This document shows positions 8,952 to 18,538 of a stretch of DNA of 64,000 nt, piece after piece. This DNA comes from Halomonas sp. PR-M31. GTDB taxonomy: Bacteria; Pseudomonadota; Gammaproteobacteria; Pseudomonadales; Halomonadaceae. Position 1 is the first letter of the stretch. Each line of letters begins with the position of its first letter. The position numbers and the translations under genes were made by a program. The stretch lies in contig NZ_JIBT01000001.1 of NCBI RefSeq assembly GCF_001039575.1, positions 62,001 to 126,000 of the forward strand, given 5' to 3'. A model generated the notes under the pieces. That model saw only the letters and a list, made by a program, of their open reading frames with translations, was not told the DNA's origin and did no database searches.

Positions 8952-9551
8952 TCAAATCAAACCATCGCGCCGGGCCACGGAGCTCGTATCTTTCGACCAC
9001 AGTTCGATGATGACGTCTTCTTCCGAGTGCCGGCTCAAGCGCGTCAGTCCGCTACCTTCATTGATAAGACGATGCACCGCCTCGCCATCGAGCTCGCCGC
9101 CTTCGATGGGGTGGCGCCAGTGGCAGGCCAATATTTCACCATCATCGTCGAGAAGAGCCGGTAGACGCGCAACGACCTCTTTCATTGCGGAGCGATCGAG
9201 AAAATAGCCCAGTTCGCTGAATACCAGAAGATCGAAGGTGCCGGCAGGCCAGGCTTCAGGCAGTCGGCGCTGTTCCAGGGTCACGCCCTCGCGCTGAGTC
9301 AGACGCTTGTGAGCGGCGTCGAGAGCGATAGAACTCAGATCCCAGCCCAGCAAGGCATCGCAGCGTTCCAGTAAGGCTTCGCTCATCACACCGATGGAAC
9401 AGCCAGGCTCGAATACGCGCTTGTAATGTGGCCGGGTCAGCATGGCAAGGCACAGGGCGCGCTTACGTGCCTCATACCAATGATGCTCGTAGCCCCAGGG
9501 GTCGAGGTCCCGAGCGTAGAGCGTATCGAAATCGTCCGTGGTGAAGCTCAT
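8952..9551 (-). CDS. SAM-dependent methyltransferase, NodS-like
   Basis: A 199-residue class-I methyltransferase. Motif I is VFEPGCSIG (about residues 46-54), and the acidic post-motif segment LLGWDLS follows. The N-terminal YARDLDPWGYEHHWYE resembles NodS-family N-methyltransferases, which methylate the amino group of a deacetylated glucosamine in Nod-factor synthesis. That is suggestive because a PIG-L deacetylase gene overlaps its start by four bases and a glycosyltransferase gene follows. The actual substrate is not known. Confidence 0.82.
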   Translation of the reverse strand: MSFTTDDFDTLYARDLDPWGYEHHWYEARKRALCLAMLTRPHYKRVFEPGCSIGVMSEALLERCDALLGWDLSSIALDAAHKRLTQREGVTLEQRRLPEAWPAGTFDLLVFSELGYFLDRSAMKEVVARLPALLDDDGEILACHWRHPIEGGELDGEAVHRLINEGSGLTRLSRHSEEDVIIELWSKDTSSVARRDGLI

Positions 9552-10324
9552 AGAAAAAGCACCTCAAAAGGGCGCAGCATTCGCGCCAGCGCAAAAGGCG
9601 CCAGGACCGGGTCTTGTCCGGTGGAATCATCCGCGGTGAGCTGACTGACATGGGCATCGAGGGCGACACGCTTGCGCTCGTACTGATCGAGGCTGAGCTC
9701 AACGCGGCGGGCACGCTCCCAGGGAACGCGAGGATCGCCCGGGCTTGCCCAGTGCCAAGTCCAGACCGGCAGTTCGATGAGTGGACACCCTTTGCCAGCG
9801 GCGATCTCGGCGCAGGCCTGACCGGTAGCTTCATGGTCCGGATGACCGTCGCCGCGCCAGGTGGTTACCAGGATGTCTTCTGGCTGGAGCCGGTCGTCGA
9901 GCTGTCTGATAAGTTCTGCTCGCTCTTGCGTTACTCGGGTATCGGTCAGCCCAAGCCGCAAAATGGGCACATCGGCAAGCCCCAGGCATTCAAGCGCACG
10001 CAGGCTTTCTGCAGGGCGGGTCTTGGCCAAGCGCTGAGGCGTCCAGTGACGAGAGCCGGGATGACTGCCGGTGCCGTCGGTCACACCGACGATCAGGAGC
10101 TCGTGATCGAGGGCGGCCAGCTGCATCAGCAAGCCGGCACAGCCTACTATTTCATCGTCCGGGTGTGGCGCCACCATGACGATGCGGCGCCCGGGCGATA
10201 CCAATGAGGCGACTTGAATGCCGGGCATTTCAAGCAGACCTGGCCAGGCCACCCAATCGCTCTCGGGGGTGCCTTCACCGACGATGCGTCGGTCATCTTT
10301 CGTACTCACAAAATCAATCTCCAC
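9548..10324 (-). CDS. PIG-L/LmbE-family deacetylase
   Basis: A 258-residue zinc-dependent N-deacetylase. The metal site is visible as APHPDDEIVGC (about residues 52-62) and GDGHPDHEATG near residue 160. PIG-L enzymes remove an acetyl group from N-acetylglucosamine-type sugars. The start is a GTG at 10324, which overlaps the restored end of the upstream acyl-CoA dehydrogenase-like gene by 19 bases, and its own end overlaps the methyltransferase by four. Together the genes suggest deacetylation, N-methylation and glycosylation of one molecule. Confidence 0.88.
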   Translation of the reverse strand: MEIDFVSTKDDRRIVGEGTPESDWVAWPGLLEMPGIQVASLVSPGRRIVMVAPHPDDEIVGCAGLLMQLAALDHELLIVGVTDGTGSHPGSRHWTPQRLAKTRPAESLRALECLGLADVPILRLGLTDTRVTQERAELIRQLDDRLQPEDILVTTWRGDGHPDHEATGQACAEIAAGKGCPLIELPVWTWHWASPGDPRVPWERARRVELSLDQYERKRVALDAHVSQLTADDSTGQDPVLAPFALARMLRPFEVLFL

Positions 10325-11387
10325 GGCGAGGCGTTCAAAGACGCCAATTCATGGCCCAAGGCTTCAAGATCGCGCTCGGCGTGACTTTGGCGCAGGAACA
10401 CCGGCAGATCCGCCATGCGCTGGGCGAAAGCCGGGTCACGACAATAGGGCCCCGCCCCCAGGCACGACCAGTATGATGGATCACCTCATTCACGACCTGT
10501 TCGATCACGGCCCGGGCGCGCATGGCGACAAGCTGAGCGCTCTGCCGAGGATGCGCATCGATCCAGCCTGCGGCTTCGCACAGGGTAGCCCGACCGCTTT
10601 CCAGGGCTACGTCCACTGCGCCCAGATGCGCCAGTAAATGGGGGTTGTCATTGCCTTTGGCCCGAGCGCGCAGCGTTTCACCCAAGGCGCGAGCGCCGCC
10701 AAACCAGCAGGTGGCAATGCCGGCGCCCCCTTGCCAGAACCCGGGGCGATCGAGATAGCCCCCGGCAGGGCCGATGAGCTGTGCTCGAGCGTGATCGAAT
10801 TCCACCTCGACACTGGCGGTGGCGGCCATGCCCACCGCCTCCCAACCTTGGCTGGTGACATTCACACCGGGCTGATCCAGTGCCACCGCCACCAGACGCT
10901 GAGCGCCATCCTGCCAGGCGGTCATCAAGCCATGGGTCAGGATCGGCGCGCCGGAACACCAGGCCTTGCGACCGGAAATCGTCACGTCATTGCCGTTTGC
11001 ATCGCATGATTGCTCTATTTCTACCCGTGCAAAGGGCGGCTCCGCGGCCCACATGCCCCATCGGGCATCCGCGGGCACCAAGGCGCAGGCGTCGTGTTCG
11101 GCGATGATGGCCAGGGCGTCGGTATGGCCTTCGAAGAGCTTGACCAGGGAAAGATCAAGACCGGCCACGTCGGCAAGCGTCTGCCAGCGACTCAAGGTGT
11201 CGCCCTGGCCGGGCAGTGGCAGACGATCGGCGCCGGCATCGAGCAGATACTCCAGGGACGCGCCAAGCGCTTCGATATCGGTAGCAGGCAGCCTTGATTG
11301 CAGAGCCGGATTCGCAACGATACGACTTCGTTGTTCGGCGTCCGTGGGGCTGGATGACAACGTGGGGGCAGCCGATTCCGTGGCCAT
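10306..11387 (-). pseudogene. Acyl-CoA dehydrogenase-like protein (frame broken near 10457)
   Basis: First gene of the leftward operon. The protein has a short, diverged acyl-CoA dehydrogenase fold: a flavin-contact segment KAWCSGAPILTHGL and a C-terminal helical bundle. As written the frame runs into unrelated residues after HHTGRAWG. Adding one C in the plus-strand run at 10455-10459 continues it as AGPYCRDPAFAQRMADLPVF and ends at TGA (10306-10308), giving 360 residues. The family normally has about 380, and the catalytic base is not obvious, so it may not act on a normal acyl-CoA. The neighbours point to lipid or glycan tailoring. Confidence 0.75.
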
Positions 11388-11771
11388 GAATTTTCCTCTT
11401 GAGGTTTTTTTATCCTGTCAGCTTAGCATGGCTATCACGATAACCTTGGTTGGGTTGAGGTTTGCATGCTTTGCTATTTTCAACGTCTTACTGGCTTTTC
11501 GGGTCAGCGCTGCGGACTGGTGAAGGCGTCTCAGGTAAATTTCAGAAGTGAATGGTATTATATGTGCGCCGGTCGACTCCTCATGGTCGAAAGTCTTCGA
11601 TGTTTCGAGAGATGGGAAGGCAGACGACACGGCCCTTCATAAGATCAACAAGTCTTGTTTCGCGTTCTCAATGAAGAATCCAAGCGTTCTTCCGCGCCTT
11701 CTGGGTGCATCACTTATTTAGTTCTTTTTTGTACCGGTCGATACAGCGGTCTGTTTTGAAGGAGTGGTTAG
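11388..11771. other. Divergent promoter region between the PIG-L operon and dsbD
   Basis: About 380 bases between two divergent operons. Small frames on either strand look non-coding. The right end carries a Shine-Dalgarno GAAGGAG (11758-11764) for dsbD. I see no palindrome or repeat that would name a regulator. Confidence 0.5.
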
Positions 11772-13702
11772 ATGCTAGGCAGTGGTCTGTCGCCTTTGTT
11801 TACGCGGTTTCTATTGCCGTTGATATTGGTCTTGCTAAGTCAGGGTGCACTTGCAGCGGAACAGGACTTCCTGCCGGTCGACAAGGCCTTCAAGCTGCAT
11901 GCGGACAAGCAGGATGGCGAAGTCGTGCTGCGCTGGGAAATCGCGCGGGGCTATTACCTTTATCGTCATCGTCTAAGCATTGAAGGTGAGCCTTCCGCCA
12001 TTGCTCCAGTTTCGCTGCGTGATGGTGAGATCGTCACCGATGAGTATTTCGGTGAGTCCGAGGTGTATTACGACGATATCGAGGTGCAGGTCGATCCTCG
12101 ACAGGCCAAGAACCTGGCGCTTTCCTGGCAGGGTTGCGCCAAGGACGGTCTGTGCTATGCCCCCCAGCGCGATACCCTGGATCTGGCCAACATGAGTCTG
12201 GAAAACGGCACCTTGGCAGGGCAGGGCTTTTTCTCGTCTCTGAGTGGCTCTAGTTCAAGTTCTGGTTCTAGTTCGTGGTTTGGCTCCAGCGCCTCTAGCG
12301 AGTCTAGCGCCAGTAGCCCGGCAGTGGACGAACCCGCACCGGAAGCCGAGCAGGGCGCTGCGGTAGCAAGTCCCCAAACCGACAACGACGCGTTAGGCGA
12401 AGATCAGCGCCTGGCCTCACAGCTGTCCGATGCCCCCATCGGCTGGGCGCTGGCAGCGTTTTTTGGCATGGGCTTGTTGCTGGTGTTCACCCCATGCGTG
12501 CTGCCCATGATTCCGATTCTATCGAGTCTGGTAGTGGGTTCCGGCGCGGGTGCCAGGCGCGGACTGATGCTTTCCATCGCCTTCGTGCTGCCCATGGCTT
12601 TGACTTACGCCGTGATCGGCGTCATCGCCGCTTTGGCCGGGGCCAATCTTCAGGCCATGCTGCAAACCCCCTGGGTGCTGGGCGTGTTTGCCCTGCTGTT
12701 CGTGGTGCTGGCCCTGGCCATGTTCGGACTCTTCGAGCTGCAGCTGCCTCAGGCGCTGCGTCAGCGTCTTGATAATATGCAGCAGCGCCAGCGCGGCGGC
12801 ACCCTCGGCGGAGCTGCTGCCATGGGGGTGCTGTCGGCAATATTGGTTGGCCCCTGCATGACCGCGCCCCTTGCCGGTGCGCTTTTGTATATCGCCGATA
12901 GCGGCGATGCCCTGCTGGGCGGTGGCGCGCTGCTGGCCTTGGGGCTGGGCATGGGGGCGCCGCTGCTGCTGGTCGGGGCGCTGGGGCACGTTTACTGCCC
13001 CGGCCCGGCGCCTGGATGACCCGGGTCAAGGTGCTGTTCGGCTTCGTGCTGCTGGGTATGGCCATCTGGTTTGTCGCTCGGGTCATCCCGGATAGCATCG
13101 AACTGGGCCTATGGGGCGCCTGGCTGGTGGGTATTGCCGTCGCGCTGTGGCAGGCAAGTCAAGCCGCCGTGCCAAGCCCGGGGCAGCTGATCGCCCGCAG
13201 CGCCGGTCTGGTGCTGGGTCTGTGGGGGGCGGTGATGCTGGTGGGCAGCGCCGGTGGCGGTGACGATCCTTACCGACCTTTGGCGTTTCTTCAGTCAGGT
13301 CCGACAGGCACCACCGTTCAAGAGAATTTCATGGCCCGCTTCGCGGAGGTAGATGATCTCGACGGCCTGTCACAAAAGCTCGCGGCCGCCGGCGAGCAGG
13401 GCCAATGGACCCTAGTGGATTTCTATGCTGACTGGTGCGTGTCTTGTCAGGTGATCGAAGACAAGGTGTTCGGTGATCCTCAAGTTCAGCAACGGCTCGC
13501 GGATATGCAGCTGCTACGCCCAGACGTGACCGAAAACGACGCTGCGGATCAGGCTATGCTCAAGGCCTATGGCATTCTGGGGCCGCCCACCATCATGCTG
13601 ATTGGCCCGGATGGTAAAGAGCGCCGGGATCTTCGCATCGTCGGCGAAATCAGCGCCGAGACATTTCTCGAGCGGCTGGAACAGGCCCGCCAGGCGTCTT
13701 GA
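11772..13702 (+). pseudogene. dsbD: Thiol:disulfide interchange protein DsbD (frame broken near 12977)
   Basis: DsbD carries electrons from cytoplasmic thioredoxin across the inner membrane to periplasmic DsbC/DsbG. A signal peptide (1-28) is followed by the periplasmic alpha domain with C122 and C128, a Ser-rich linker, and a membrane domain with C242 (FTPCVLPMIP) and C362 (VGPCMTAP). The C-terminal thioredoxin domain has WCVSC. The frame shifts inside the membrane domain: adding one G in the G4 run at 12975-12978 joins LLLVG to GAGARLLPRPGAWMTRVK and gives 643 residues, normal for DsbD. Without that base the protein stops before its last spans and gamma domain. dsbG follows 46 bases downstream. 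Confidence 0.93.
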
Positions 13703-13748
13703 GCCGAAGAAGCGATATACACATCACGTTTATAAAGGAGCGTTCCTG

Positions 13749-14530
13749 ATGACCCAGCCTCTACGCCACAGCTTATGGCTGTTCGCCTTGCCTGGTCTGC
13801 TTTGGCCCTTGATCAGCACCGCAGAAGAAGATGATTCCAAGTGGCCGGCACCTGTTCAGGCCTTGGAAAAGCAGGGTTTGACCGTGCACGAGCGCTTCGA
13901 GGCCCCGGCAGGGCTGACCGGCTACGCCGCCAGTGTGCAAGGCCGTGAAGTGGCGGTCTATGTCACCGAGGACGGCCAGCACGCCATTGTCGGTACCTTG
14001 CTGGATGCTCAGGGCAATGATCTTTCCGCCAAGCCCCTGGCCAGGCTGGTGGGTGGACCCCAGGATGCGGCGCTATGGCAGCAGCTTGAAAAGAGCACCT
14101 GGATTGCGGATGGTGATGATGACGCCAAGCGAGTGCTCTATACCTTCACCGACCCGAACTGCCCTTATTGCCACCGATCTTCGAACAGACCCGGCCCTGG
14201 GTAGAGGCCGGCAAGGTACAGCTGCGTCATATCATGGTAGGCGTGCTCAAAAAGGATAGCCCGCAAAAAGCAATTGCCCTGCTGGCTGCGGACGATCCCA
14301 TTCAGGCGCTACGAAAGCATCAACGCGGTGACGAAATCGCGCCGCTGGACAAACTGCCCAGAGACAAGGAAGACGAGTTGCTTGCCAACAATCAGCTTAT
14401 GAACTCTCTGGGGCTTGCCGCCACCCCTGTCACCTTCTATCAAACCGGGGAAAATGAGCGGTTGTCGGTCACTCAGGGTGCTCCAGGAGAGGAAGAGCTG
14501 GTGAAGATGATGGGCTCGCCCAAGCCTTGA
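13749..14530 (+). pseudogene. dsbG: Periplasmic disulfide isomerase/chaperone DsbG (frame broken near 14174)
   Basis: A DsbC/DsbG-type periplasmic thioredoxin-fold protein with an N-terminal signal (to about ISTAEE), a dimerisation domain and then the catalytic DPNCPYCH motif (C138, C141). The CPYC active site matches DsbG rather than DsbC (CGYC). One base is missing just after the motif: the frame at 14172-14176 must gain a base to continue as PIFEQTRPWVEAGKVQLRH to the stop at 14530, giving 260 residues. The cis-proline segment AATPVTFY is present. DsbD, its electron donor, is the gene upstream, a functional pair. Confidence 0.88.
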
Positions 14531-14557
14531 CCTGATGCCAGCAGCGTCAGGCTTTCG
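14531..14557. terminator. Hairpin between convergent dsbG and YeeE/YedE genes
   Basis: CCTGATGC, loop CAGCA, GCGTCAGG, then CTTTC. An eight-pair stem with one G-T-type mismatch directly after the dsbG stop; it reaches into the last codons of the opposing gene. The weak T-tract makes function uncertain. Confidence 0.45.
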
Positions 14558-14960
14558 CCGGCAGCCTGCGTGCCAGAAACCAGCCGCCGATCATGGCCGC
14601 CAGCATGGCAACGAGCGGCGGCGTGATGCCGGTAATGGAAGCGAACGCCGGCCCCGGGCAGTAGCCGGAGAGCCCCCAGCCGATACCGAATAGCGCCGCG
14701 CCACCGATCAGGCGTCCATTCAGGTCACGCCGGGTCGGCAGTTGAAAGCCTTGTGCCACCAGGGGCTGGTCGCGGCGCAGCACCAGCCGATAACCGATGA
14801 AGGTGGTCACCACCGCCCCACCCAGCACGAAGATCAGCGTGGGATCCCAAGCCCCGGCAATATCCAGAAAGCCCAGCACGCGAGCAGGATCGGTCATACC
14901 GCCAAACGCCAATCCCAGGCCGAACAGCAATCCCGCGATGTAACCCATAAGCGCTCTCAT
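14547..14960 (-). CDS. YeeE/YedE-family sulfur transport protein, second half-size subunit
   Basis: A 137-residue membrane protein with four predicted spans. The motif GWGLSGYCPGPAFAS (near residue 97) carries the conserved cysteine of the YeeE/YedE (TsuA-like) family, which passes thiosulfate or other sulfur species across the membrane. The ATG at 14960 is chosen because it overlaps the upstream partner gene by four bases; an upstream start would add non-family residues. Full-length TsuA has both halves in one chain; here they are two adjacent genes, a common arrangement next to persulfide dioxygenase genes. Confidence 0.85.
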   Translation of the reverse strand: MRALMGYIAGLLFGLGLAFGGMTDPARVLGFLDIAGAWDPTLIFVLGGAVVTTFIGYRLVLRRDQPLVAQGFQLPTRRDLNGRLIGGAALFGIGWGLSGYCPGPAFASITGITPPLVAMLAAMIGGWFLARRLPAKA

Positions 14961-15430
14961 GCGCCACCCCCGATTGCGTGTCGTGTCACATAGACGGTCA
15001 GTATGGCCACCAGCAGGAAGGTAGCGGTCGCAACAATCGAGCGAGGTGACAGGCGCGCCATGCCGCAGACACCGTGGCCACTGGTACAACCCCCGCCAAT
15101 GCCGGTGCCTACGCCGACCAGCAGGCCGGCAAGCAGCATCAGGCCAATGCCCCCGGCGGGCTCGCCGATTACCTTGGCGGGTGCGTTGACCACGTTGCCT
15201 AGCCCTTCACTCAGGCCACTGCTCAACAGCATCAGGATTATTGGGCCACTGATCAGCCCCAGCAGAAAGGTCAACCGCCAGGCGGAATCACCGGAACTAC
15301 CGCTGGTCAAAAGTCCTGACAGAATGCCGCTGATACCGGCGATGCGCCCCAGGGTCGCCATCAGCCATACGGCGGATAGGCCTATCAGCATGCCGCCGAT
15401 CAGGCCATGAAGACTTGCCGCTACATCCAC
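14957..15430 (-). CDS. YeeE/YedE-family sulfur transport protein, first half-size subunit
   Basis: A 157-residue membrane protein with about four to five spans. GGGCTSGHGVCGMARLS (near residue 112) is the signature of the N-terminal half of YeeE/YedE proteins, with two cysteines placed for sulfur relay. It starts 25 bases after the persulfide dioxygenase gene and overlaps the second subunit, so the three genes form one operon. Export or import of sulfite, thiosulfate or related sulfur is the likely role; direction cannot be told. Confidence 0.87.
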   Translation of the reverse strand: MDVAASLHGLIGGMLIGLSAVWLMATLGRIAGISGILSGLLTSGSSGDSAWRLTFLLGLISGPIILMLLSSGLSEGLGNVVNAPAKVIGEPAGGIGLMLLAGLLVGVGTGIGGGCTSGHGVCGMARLSPRSIVATATFLLVAILTVYVTRHAIGGGA

Positions 15431-15455
15431 GTGAATTCTCCTTTTACTGAACCTG

Positions 15456-16322
15456 TCAGAACAAATTGATAGGCACTTTGATATAGACCTGGTCGTTGTC
15501 CTCGGCCGGCGGGAGTCGTCCGGCGCGCATGTTGATTTGCACCGAAGGAATTATCAGACGCGGCATGTTCAAGGTGGCATCCCGTTCGGTACGCATCTTG
15601 ACGAAGGCATTTTCATCGACGCCTTCATGCACATGGACGTTGTTCGTACGCTGTTCCGACACGCTGCTCTGATGTTGATACTCCTCGCGGCCGGGTGCCT
15701 TGTAGTCATGGCACAGGAAAAGCCGGGTCTCGCCGGGCAGCGCCAATACCTTGTGGATCGAGCGGTACAGGGTGCGGGCGTTGCCACCGGGAAAATCACA
15801 ACGCGCTGTGCCGTAATCCGGCATGAACAGGGTATCGCCGACGAAGGCAGCATCGCCTATCACGTAGGTCAGGCAGGCTGGTGTGTGCCCGGGCGTATGC
15901 AACACACGGGCTTCCAGGCCGCCAATGGCGAAGGTGTCACCCTCCTCGAACAGGCGATCGAACTGGCTGCCGTCTCGAGAAAACTCGCTGCCGGCATTGA
16001 AGGCCTTGCCGAAGGTCTCCTGAACCTCGCGGATCTTGGCGCCGATACCGGTCCTGCCTCCCAGCTTCTCGTGCAGATAGGGGGCGGCGGAAAGATGATC
16101 CGCATGGACATGGGTTTCGAGCACCCATTCGACGGACAATTTTTCGCGCTGGATATGATCGATGATGGCGTCCGCGGAGCGCGCATTGGTGCGTCCGGCG
16201 GCATAATCGAAATCAAGCACTGAATCGATGATTGCGCAGGCGTTGCTATTTGGATCCTGAACGATATAGCTGAAGGTATTGGTCGGTTCGTCGAAGAAGT
16301 GGGTCACGATCGGATTACGCAT
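15456..16322 (-). CDS. MBL-fold persulfide dioxygenase (Blh/ETHE1-like)
   Basis: A 288-residue metallo-beta-lactamase-fold hydrolase. The metal motif HVHADHLSAA (about residues 71-80), HTPGHTPACL and the late LCHDYKAPGRE match Blh/ETHE1-type persulfide dioxygenases, which oxidise glutathione persulfide to sulfite. It is the first gene of an operon with two YeeE/YedE subunits, as in bigR-blh loci that detoxify hydrogen sulfide, although no bigR is seen here. A ten-base palindrome lies 62 bases upstream and could be an operator. Confidence 0.88.
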   Translation of the reverse strand: MRNPIVTHFFDEPTNTFSYIVQDPNSNACAIIDSVLDFDYAAGRTNARSADAIIDHIQREKLSVEWVLETHVHADHLSAAPYLHEKLGGRTGIGAKIREVQETFGKAFNAGSEFSRDGSQFDRLFEEGDTFAIGGLEARVLHTPGHTPACLTYVIGDAAFVGDTLFMPDYGTARCDFPGGNARTLYRSIHKVLALPGETRLFLCHDYKAPGREEYQHQSSVSEQRTNNVHVHEGVDENAFVKMRTERDATLNMPRLIIPSVQINMRAGRLPPAEDNDQVYIKVPINLF

Positions 16323-16383
16323 GGCAGGCCTCCAGATTCGTTGGCATCATTGGAAATGTAGACCAGTCGGCGCAAAATAAGTT

Positions 16384-16393
16384 CTAACGTTAG
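16384..16393. promoter_or_regulatory. Palindrome upstream of the persulfide dioxygenase operon
   Basis: CTAACGTTAG is a perfect ten-base palindrome, flanked by two direct copies of AGTTCT. It sits between the divergent blh-like and SirB2-like genes, at a spacing usual for an operator. It is not the published BigR pattern as I remember it, so the regulator is unnamed. Confidence 0.3.
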
Positions 16394-16476
16394 TTCTTTT
16401 TAGCATAAGCAAAGCCAAAACGTTTCATGTAATCGAGCTATTGCGCTGGATTCACCAACATAAAATTAGAGTGAGC

Positions 16477-16869
16477 ATGGCGAGTTATCTATTGATCAAG
16501 CAGATTCATATGCTGGCGGCGGGGCTGAGCATCGCGCTGTTCATACTGCGAGCCTGGTGGTCGGTACGCGAGTCGCCACAATTGAAACGGCGCTGGGCGC
16601 GCATTCTCCCCCACGTGATCGATACCGTACTGCTGACCGCAGGCGTCACTCTGATGATCCTGCTCCAAGCCTGGCCGACCCAGCAGCCCTGGCTTGCCGC
16701 CAAGCTTATAGGGTTGGTGGCCTATATCGGTGTCGGCACCATCGCCATCAAGCGTGGCCGTACGCCGGCCACACGGGGTGTAGCAGCGCTGATTGCCATT
16801 GCGATCTTTGCCTATATTGTGGGCGCAGCCATCACCCACGATCCGCTCTCATGGTGGCGTTTGTCATAA
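16477..16869 (+). CDS. SirB2-family membrane protein
   Basis: A 130-residue protein with four predicted membrane segments. The N-terminal LLIKQIHMLAAGLSI and the WARILPHVIDTVLL stretch are typical of SirB2 (an invasion-gene regulator by name, but really a small membrane protein of unknown activity). ATG 16477 is preferred over an earlier ATG at 16441 because it gives the family N-terminus. It diverges from the persulfide operon and is followed by the 2OG oxygenase gene on the other strand. Confidence 0.8.
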   Translation: MASYLLIKQIHMLAAGLSIALFILRAWWSVRESPQLKRRWARILPHVIDTVLLTAGVTLMILLQAWPTQQPWLAAKLIGLVAYIGVGTIAIKRGRTPATRGVAALIAIAIFAYIVGAAITHDPLSWWRLS

Positions 16870-16928
16870 ATAACGGAAGCCGAAACTATCCAATTACCGA
16901 CAGACCAGCATGACGATCATGTAAAACA

Positions 16929-17462
16929 CTATTTCGCGTCATGAAAGATGATGCCGGCGGCGTAGCGGTTTCCGGTACGAATTCGACTGACTCCATGACG
17001 CAAGTTGACACGGTAATAACCTTTCGAGCCTTTGGCTGGACGGTTGTGAACAGCAAATACAGCCGCGTCTCCCTGGAGAATGGGCACTACTTCAACACGG
17101 CTTTGCATCCGGGGTCGTTGTTCGGTGAGCACGAATTCGCCGCCGGTAAAGTCTTCTCCGGGCACCGACAGGAGAATGGCGATCTGCAGCGGGAAAGTGA
17201 GATCACCGTAAAGATCTTGATGCAGGCAGTTAAAATCGCCAACGCCATACCGGGCCATACGAATGTGGCTGCGGAAGTGCTCTTCCTGCGGATATAGCGT
17301 CGCGATATCACTACACTTTTTAGGCGTCAGGATATTTTTCAGAACTGAGCAGCCATAATGTTCGAGTTCTGTAGCGAACGCATCCCAGTCATATCCAGCC
17401 AACTTCGCCTCGACGGCTTCAACCGCCAAGCTCTCGGTGATGAAATCGACTTCAAGACTCAT
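16929..17462 (-). CDS. 2-oxoglutarate/Fe(II)-dependent oxygenase linked to Ada
   Basis: A 177-residue oxygenase of the prokaryotic 2OG-Fe(II) family. The iron site is HQD (in CLHQDLYGDLTFP, near residue 81) with a distal histidine in FAVHNRPAKG and an arginine in YRVNLRHG for 2-oxoglutarate. Its ATG overlaps the end of ada by four bases, so it belongs to the alkylation response operon. AlkB itself is also a 2OG oxygenase and often accompanies ada, but this protein is not a typical AlkB; a repair or RNA/protein demethylation role is inference from the neighbour. Confidence 0.82.
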   Translation of the reverse strand: MSLEVDFITESLAVEAVEAKLAGYDWDAFATELEHYGCSVLKNILTPKKCSDIATLYPQEEHFRSHIRMARYGVGDFNCLHQDLYGDLTFPLQIAILLSVPGEDFTGGEFVLTEQRPRMQSRVEVVPILQGDAAVFAVHNRPAKGSKGYYRVNLRHGVSRIRTGNRYAAGIIFHDAK

Positions 17463-18523
17463 GCCTGGGCCTCCTTTTCCAGCAAAGCCCGCTTGCGATC
17501 AACACCCCAGCGATAACCTGAAAGGGCACCATCACTCCTCACTACACGATGACAGGGAATGGCCACAGCGATCTTGTTAGCACCGCATGCCTGTGCCACG
17601 GCGCGGACGGATGTGGGCTGTCCAATACGTTGCGCAATGTCGGCATAGGTGGCGGTCTCGCCCACTGGAATTTCTCGCAGCGCCTGCCAGACGCGCTGTT
17701 GAAATGCAGTCCCCCGGATGTCGAGCGGCAGGTCAAGACCGACCCGTGGTGCTTCTACAAGTCCGACAATGTGGGCGATGAGCTTCTCGAATTCTGCGTC
17801 GCCTCCTAGCAAGTTGGCTTTCGGGAACCGATCCTGAAGTTCGTGGATTAGTCGCTCAGGATCGTCATCCAGGGCGATAGCACAAATGCCCTTGCTACTT
17901 CTGGCGACGAGTATCGCGCCGAGGGAGCATTGGCCCACCGCAAAACGAATATCGGCATCCTTGCCGCCTTGTTTGTACACGGTCGGTGTCATGCCCAGCA
18001 CCTCGTCAGATTGTTCGTAGAAACGGCTGTTGGAATTGAAGCCCGCACCGTAGATCGCGCTGCTGACGCTGGTTTCAGCGTCAGAAAGTTCAGCCCGAAC
18101 CTTCTTCATCCGATGTGCAGCGCCGTATGCCTTGGGGGTGAGACCGGTGGTTACCTTGAACTGGCGGTGGAAATATGACGCGCTCATGCCTACTGAAGCC
18201 GCGAGATCGTCCAATTTAGGCAAGACGTCTGAATTTTCAATAAGTCGACATGCGGCGGCAACGATTGCTACGTTGGCCTCGGTAGAGGAATGACCCTTGG
18301 GATTGCAGCGTTGACAAGAACGATACCCCGCCACTTCAGCGTCGGCGGGGGAGGCAAAGAAAATGACATTCTCGGGCTTTGCGTTTCTGGATGGGCAGGA
18401 AGGTCTACAGTAGATGCCCGTCGTTTTGACTGCATAGACGAACGCACCATCTGCGACCTTGTCGCGTCCGAGAACGCTTTGCCAGCGTGGGTCGCGCTCT
18501 GTAGAAGTTGGCTTGTGATCCAT
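17459..18523 (-). CDS. ada: Bifunctional regulator/methyltransferase Ada
   Basis: A 354-residue adaptive-response protein. The N-terminal zinc domain has C39 (the methylphosphotriester acceptor) and C43 in GIYCRPSC plus a later RSCQRC pair. An AraC-type helix-turn-helix region follows (about 90-190). The C-terminal O6-methylguanine methyltransferase domain has the acceptor C324 in IPCHRVV. Methylation of C39 turns Ada into an activator of its own operon. All functional cysteines are present and length is normal. It overlaps the 2OG oxygenase gene, its likely co-regulated partner. Confidence 0.95.
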   Translation of the reverse strand: MDHKPTSTERDPRWQSVLGRDKVADGAFVYAVKTTGIYCRPSCPSRNAKPENVIFFASPADAEVAGYRSCQRCNPKGHSSTEANVAIVAAACRLIENSDVLPKLDDLAASVGMSASYFHRQFKVTTGLTPKAYGAAHRMKKVRAELSDAETSVSSAIYGAGFNSNSRFYEQSDEVLGMTPTVYKQGGKDADIRFAVGQCSLGAILVARSSKGICAIALDDDPERLIHELQDRFPKANLLGGDAEFEKLIAHIVGLVEAPRVGLDLPLDIRGTAFQQRVWQALREIPVGETATYADIAQRIGQPTSVRAVAQACGANKIAVAIPCHRVVRSDGALSGYRWGVDRKRALLEKEAQA

Positions 18524-18538
18524 GACGAGGTGATCCTC

